This document shows positions 62,837-64,000 of a stretch of DNA of 64,000 nt, one piece after another. Source of the stretch: Sphingobacteriia bacterium (GTDB taxonomy: Bacteria > Pseudomonadota > Alphaproteobacteria > Rickettsiales > 33-17); NCBI GenBank assembly GCA_017304685.1, contig JAFKLR010000003.1, positions 868,001 to 932,000 on the forward strand, in the 5' to 3' direction. How positions within the stretch are numbered: position 1 is the stretch's first letter; every line of letters starts with the position of its first letter. A model generated the notes under the pieces. That model worked only from the letters and a program-made list of their open reading frames with translations, was not told the origin of the DNA and made no database searches. A program made the position numbers and the translations under genes.

Positions 62837-63639
62837 TTTTCTTTCTTCTTATAATAAATTTTACCAGTAATTCTCATATCGATAACATCAATTTCAGGGC
62901 CTAACAATCCTTTCTTTTTATCATATTCTGTTAGTAATTTTAACGCTTCTTCTATATTATTTTCTGGTAATTTTATTTCAGGCCCTCTTTTAAGTCTTAT
63001 ATTCCATCTTCTATCACCTATACGAATGGCAGCAGAAACTTTGTTATAAATTTTAGGATATTCCCTAAGCTTTTCAATTAACATCCCTGATGTAAGCCTT
63101 GAACCCTCTCCTACAATAACAGGTAAATGAAAAAATTTATCAATATCACTTTCATTGATAATATGCCCTTCATCATCGATTAAAGATTGCTTTTTATTAT
63201 TTTGCCAAATTGCGATAGGAGTACGCTCTACAATTTTTATATGTATAGTATTTGGCAGTTCTCTAGCAACAGAAGCGTTAAGAACCCAATCTAATTTTTC
63301 TAAATTTCTCTTTATTTCCCAAACATCAAGTTTTAAAATTGGAGTACCGACTTCACTTTCAATTGATTTAACAATCTCTTGATTTTTTAAGTTTACTTGC
63401 CCTTCTAAATAAACGTTCTCTAACTTTAAACCAAAGTCAGCAGTAAATTTATAAAAATCCTTAATTGATTGAATAATATAATTATCCAAAATATGAAATT
63501 GAATAATAATATATAAAGCTAAAGTTATAGTAAAAGTAACAATAAATTTAGCAGATTTAATTTGTTTTAGAATTTTTAATTTTAATTTACGCCAAAAACT
63601 AATTTTATAAGTTAAATATTCATTAGTGCTTAAAAGCAT
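62833..63639 (-). CDS. ftsQ: Cell division protein FtsQ
   Basis: A 268-residue bitopic divisome protein. A membrane helix lies at about 33-53 (FIVTFTITLALYIIIQFHIL). A POTRA domain follows (VYLEGQVNLKNQEIVKSIES ... PILKLDVWEIKRNLEKLDWV) and then the FtsQ beta domain with VERTPIAIWQNN. It links the periplasmic divisome with FtsB and FtsL. It starts inside the end of ddl and runs into ftsA. Confidence 0.9.
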   Translation of the reverse strand: MLLSTNEYLTYKISFWRKLKLKILKQIKSAKFIVTFTITLALYIIIQFHILDNYIIQSIKDFYKFTADFGLKLENVYLEGQVNLKNQEIVKSIESEVGTPILKLDVWEIKRNLEKLDWVLNASVARELPNTIHIKIVERTPIAIWQNNKKQSLIDDEGHIINESDIDKFFHLPVIVGEGSRLTSGMLIEKLREYPKIYNKVSAAIRIGDRRWNIRLKRGPEIKLPENNIEEALKLLTEYDKKKGLLGPEIDVIDMRITGKIYYKKKEK

Positions 63640-64000
63640 CGTGCATTACCAACTAACGTTTCAATAATTTGATCATAACTTATTCCATGAAAGCTTGCAA
63701 TCTCAGGAACTATTGAGGTTGGGGTAAATCCTGGATGCGTATTAATTTCTAAAAAGAAAAACTTGTCAACTTTTGGATCGTCATTATATCTAAATTCCAC
63801 TCTAGAAATATCCTTCGCACCAATAAGTTTATGAATTTTCTCTGATATTTCTAATACTTCTTTCCTTTTTTCCGGCTTCATATCAACTGGCATAATATGC
63901 TCTGAACCACCAGGCGCATATTTAGCTTCATAATCATAGAACTTTCGATGAGTTTTTATTTCAAGAACATCAATGGCTTTGTTATTAACTATTCCTACCT
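63630..64000 (-). CDS. ddl: D-alanine-D-alanine ligase Ddl (partial, cut by window end)
   Basis: The frame enters from the right edge and ends at 63630. About 122 C-terminal residues are visible, including FYDYEAKYAPGGSEHIMP and FFFLEINTHPGFTPTSIVPE, the ATP-grasp metal-binding end of Ddl. The internal ATG at 63893 is not the start. Ddl makes the D-Ala-D-Ala dipeptide that MurF adds. It overlaps ftsQ by 10 bp, the usual ddl-ftsQ-ftsA order. Confidence 0.92.
   Translation of the reverse strand, partial: VGIVNNKAIDVLEIKTHRKFYDYEAKYAPGGSEHIMPVDMKPEKRKEVLEISEKIHKLIGAKDISRVEFRYNDDPKVDKFFFLEINTHPGFTPTSIVPEIASFHGISYDQIIETLVGNARCF

Noticed and set aside
1..64000. CRISPR arrays, insertion sequences, integrases or prophage
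   Set aside because: No regular spacer-repeat array, transposase or integrase motif or terminal inverted repeats were seen by reading; absence was not tested by search.

Overview
The window is a strongly AT-rich alphaproteobacterial chromosome segment. It carries flagellar hook and filament genes, ankyrin-repeat and Sel1-like-repeat proteins, many lineage-only proteins without recognisable family, a reduced dcw cell-wall/division cluster and single copies of housekeeping genes. A flagellated Rickettsiales-like (for example Midichloriaceae-type) intracellular bacterium of a eukaryotic host fits best; this is inferred from gene content, since no rRNA lies in the window.

Layout. 1-7.5 kb: the end of flgI, then flgJ (rod-binding part only), a flgN-like chaperone gene, flgK, flgL, fliW, a fliB-type lysine N-methylase and a TPR-methyltransferase, all on + and tightly spaced. 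7.6-14 kb: a large protein with a C-terminal membrane segment, dusB, a gene with an apparently frameshifted tail, a small ORF and an ankyrin protein. 14.2-23.8 kb: a seven-gene minus-strand operon (MalY/PatB-type aminotransferase, MFS exporter, Gfo/Idh oxidoreductase, citrate-synthase-like enzyme, acyl-CoA synthetase, nucleotidyltransferase, ThDP enzyme). This looks like a complete small-molecule pathway I cannot match to a known product. 25-28.6 kb: propionyl-CoA carboxylase pccB-pccA. 29.1-32.8 kb: an operon of two ankyrin proteins and one protein joining a HepT-like HEPN domain to ankyrin-like repeats. 32.8-36.4 kb: a secreted beta-repeat protein, a PotB-like permease, usg, pterin dehydratase and a queuosine-precursor transporter. 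36.4-42 kb: a hypothetical, an M23 peptidase and two tandem proteins ending in the same membrane-tail signature. 42-45.2 kb: znuB, tRNA-Leu(CAA), a possible NlpC/P60-like peptidase and an alpha/beta hydrolase. 45.3-48.4 kb: five small proteins forming two paralogous families. 48.4-55.9 kb: mraZ-rsmH-ftsL-ftsI-murE-murF-mraY on minus, with a well-formed promoter and a four-copy, 10-bp-period operator. 56.3-61.6 kb: oligopeptidase B and a Sel1-like-repeat protein split at a T9 tract. 61.6-64 kb: ddl-ftsQ-ftsA on minus, cut by the window end.

Regulation. Many genes have a readable sigma-70 promoter (TTGACA-like, about 17 bp, TATAAT-like). At eight of the lineage-specific genes an exact TTAA-N7-TTAA box, the Caulobacter CtrA consensus, overlaps the proposed -10. 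This suggests one cell-cycle-type regulator controls the putative host-interaction genes, but AT-rich background makes a statistical test necessary. No transposase, integrase or CRISPR array was seen.
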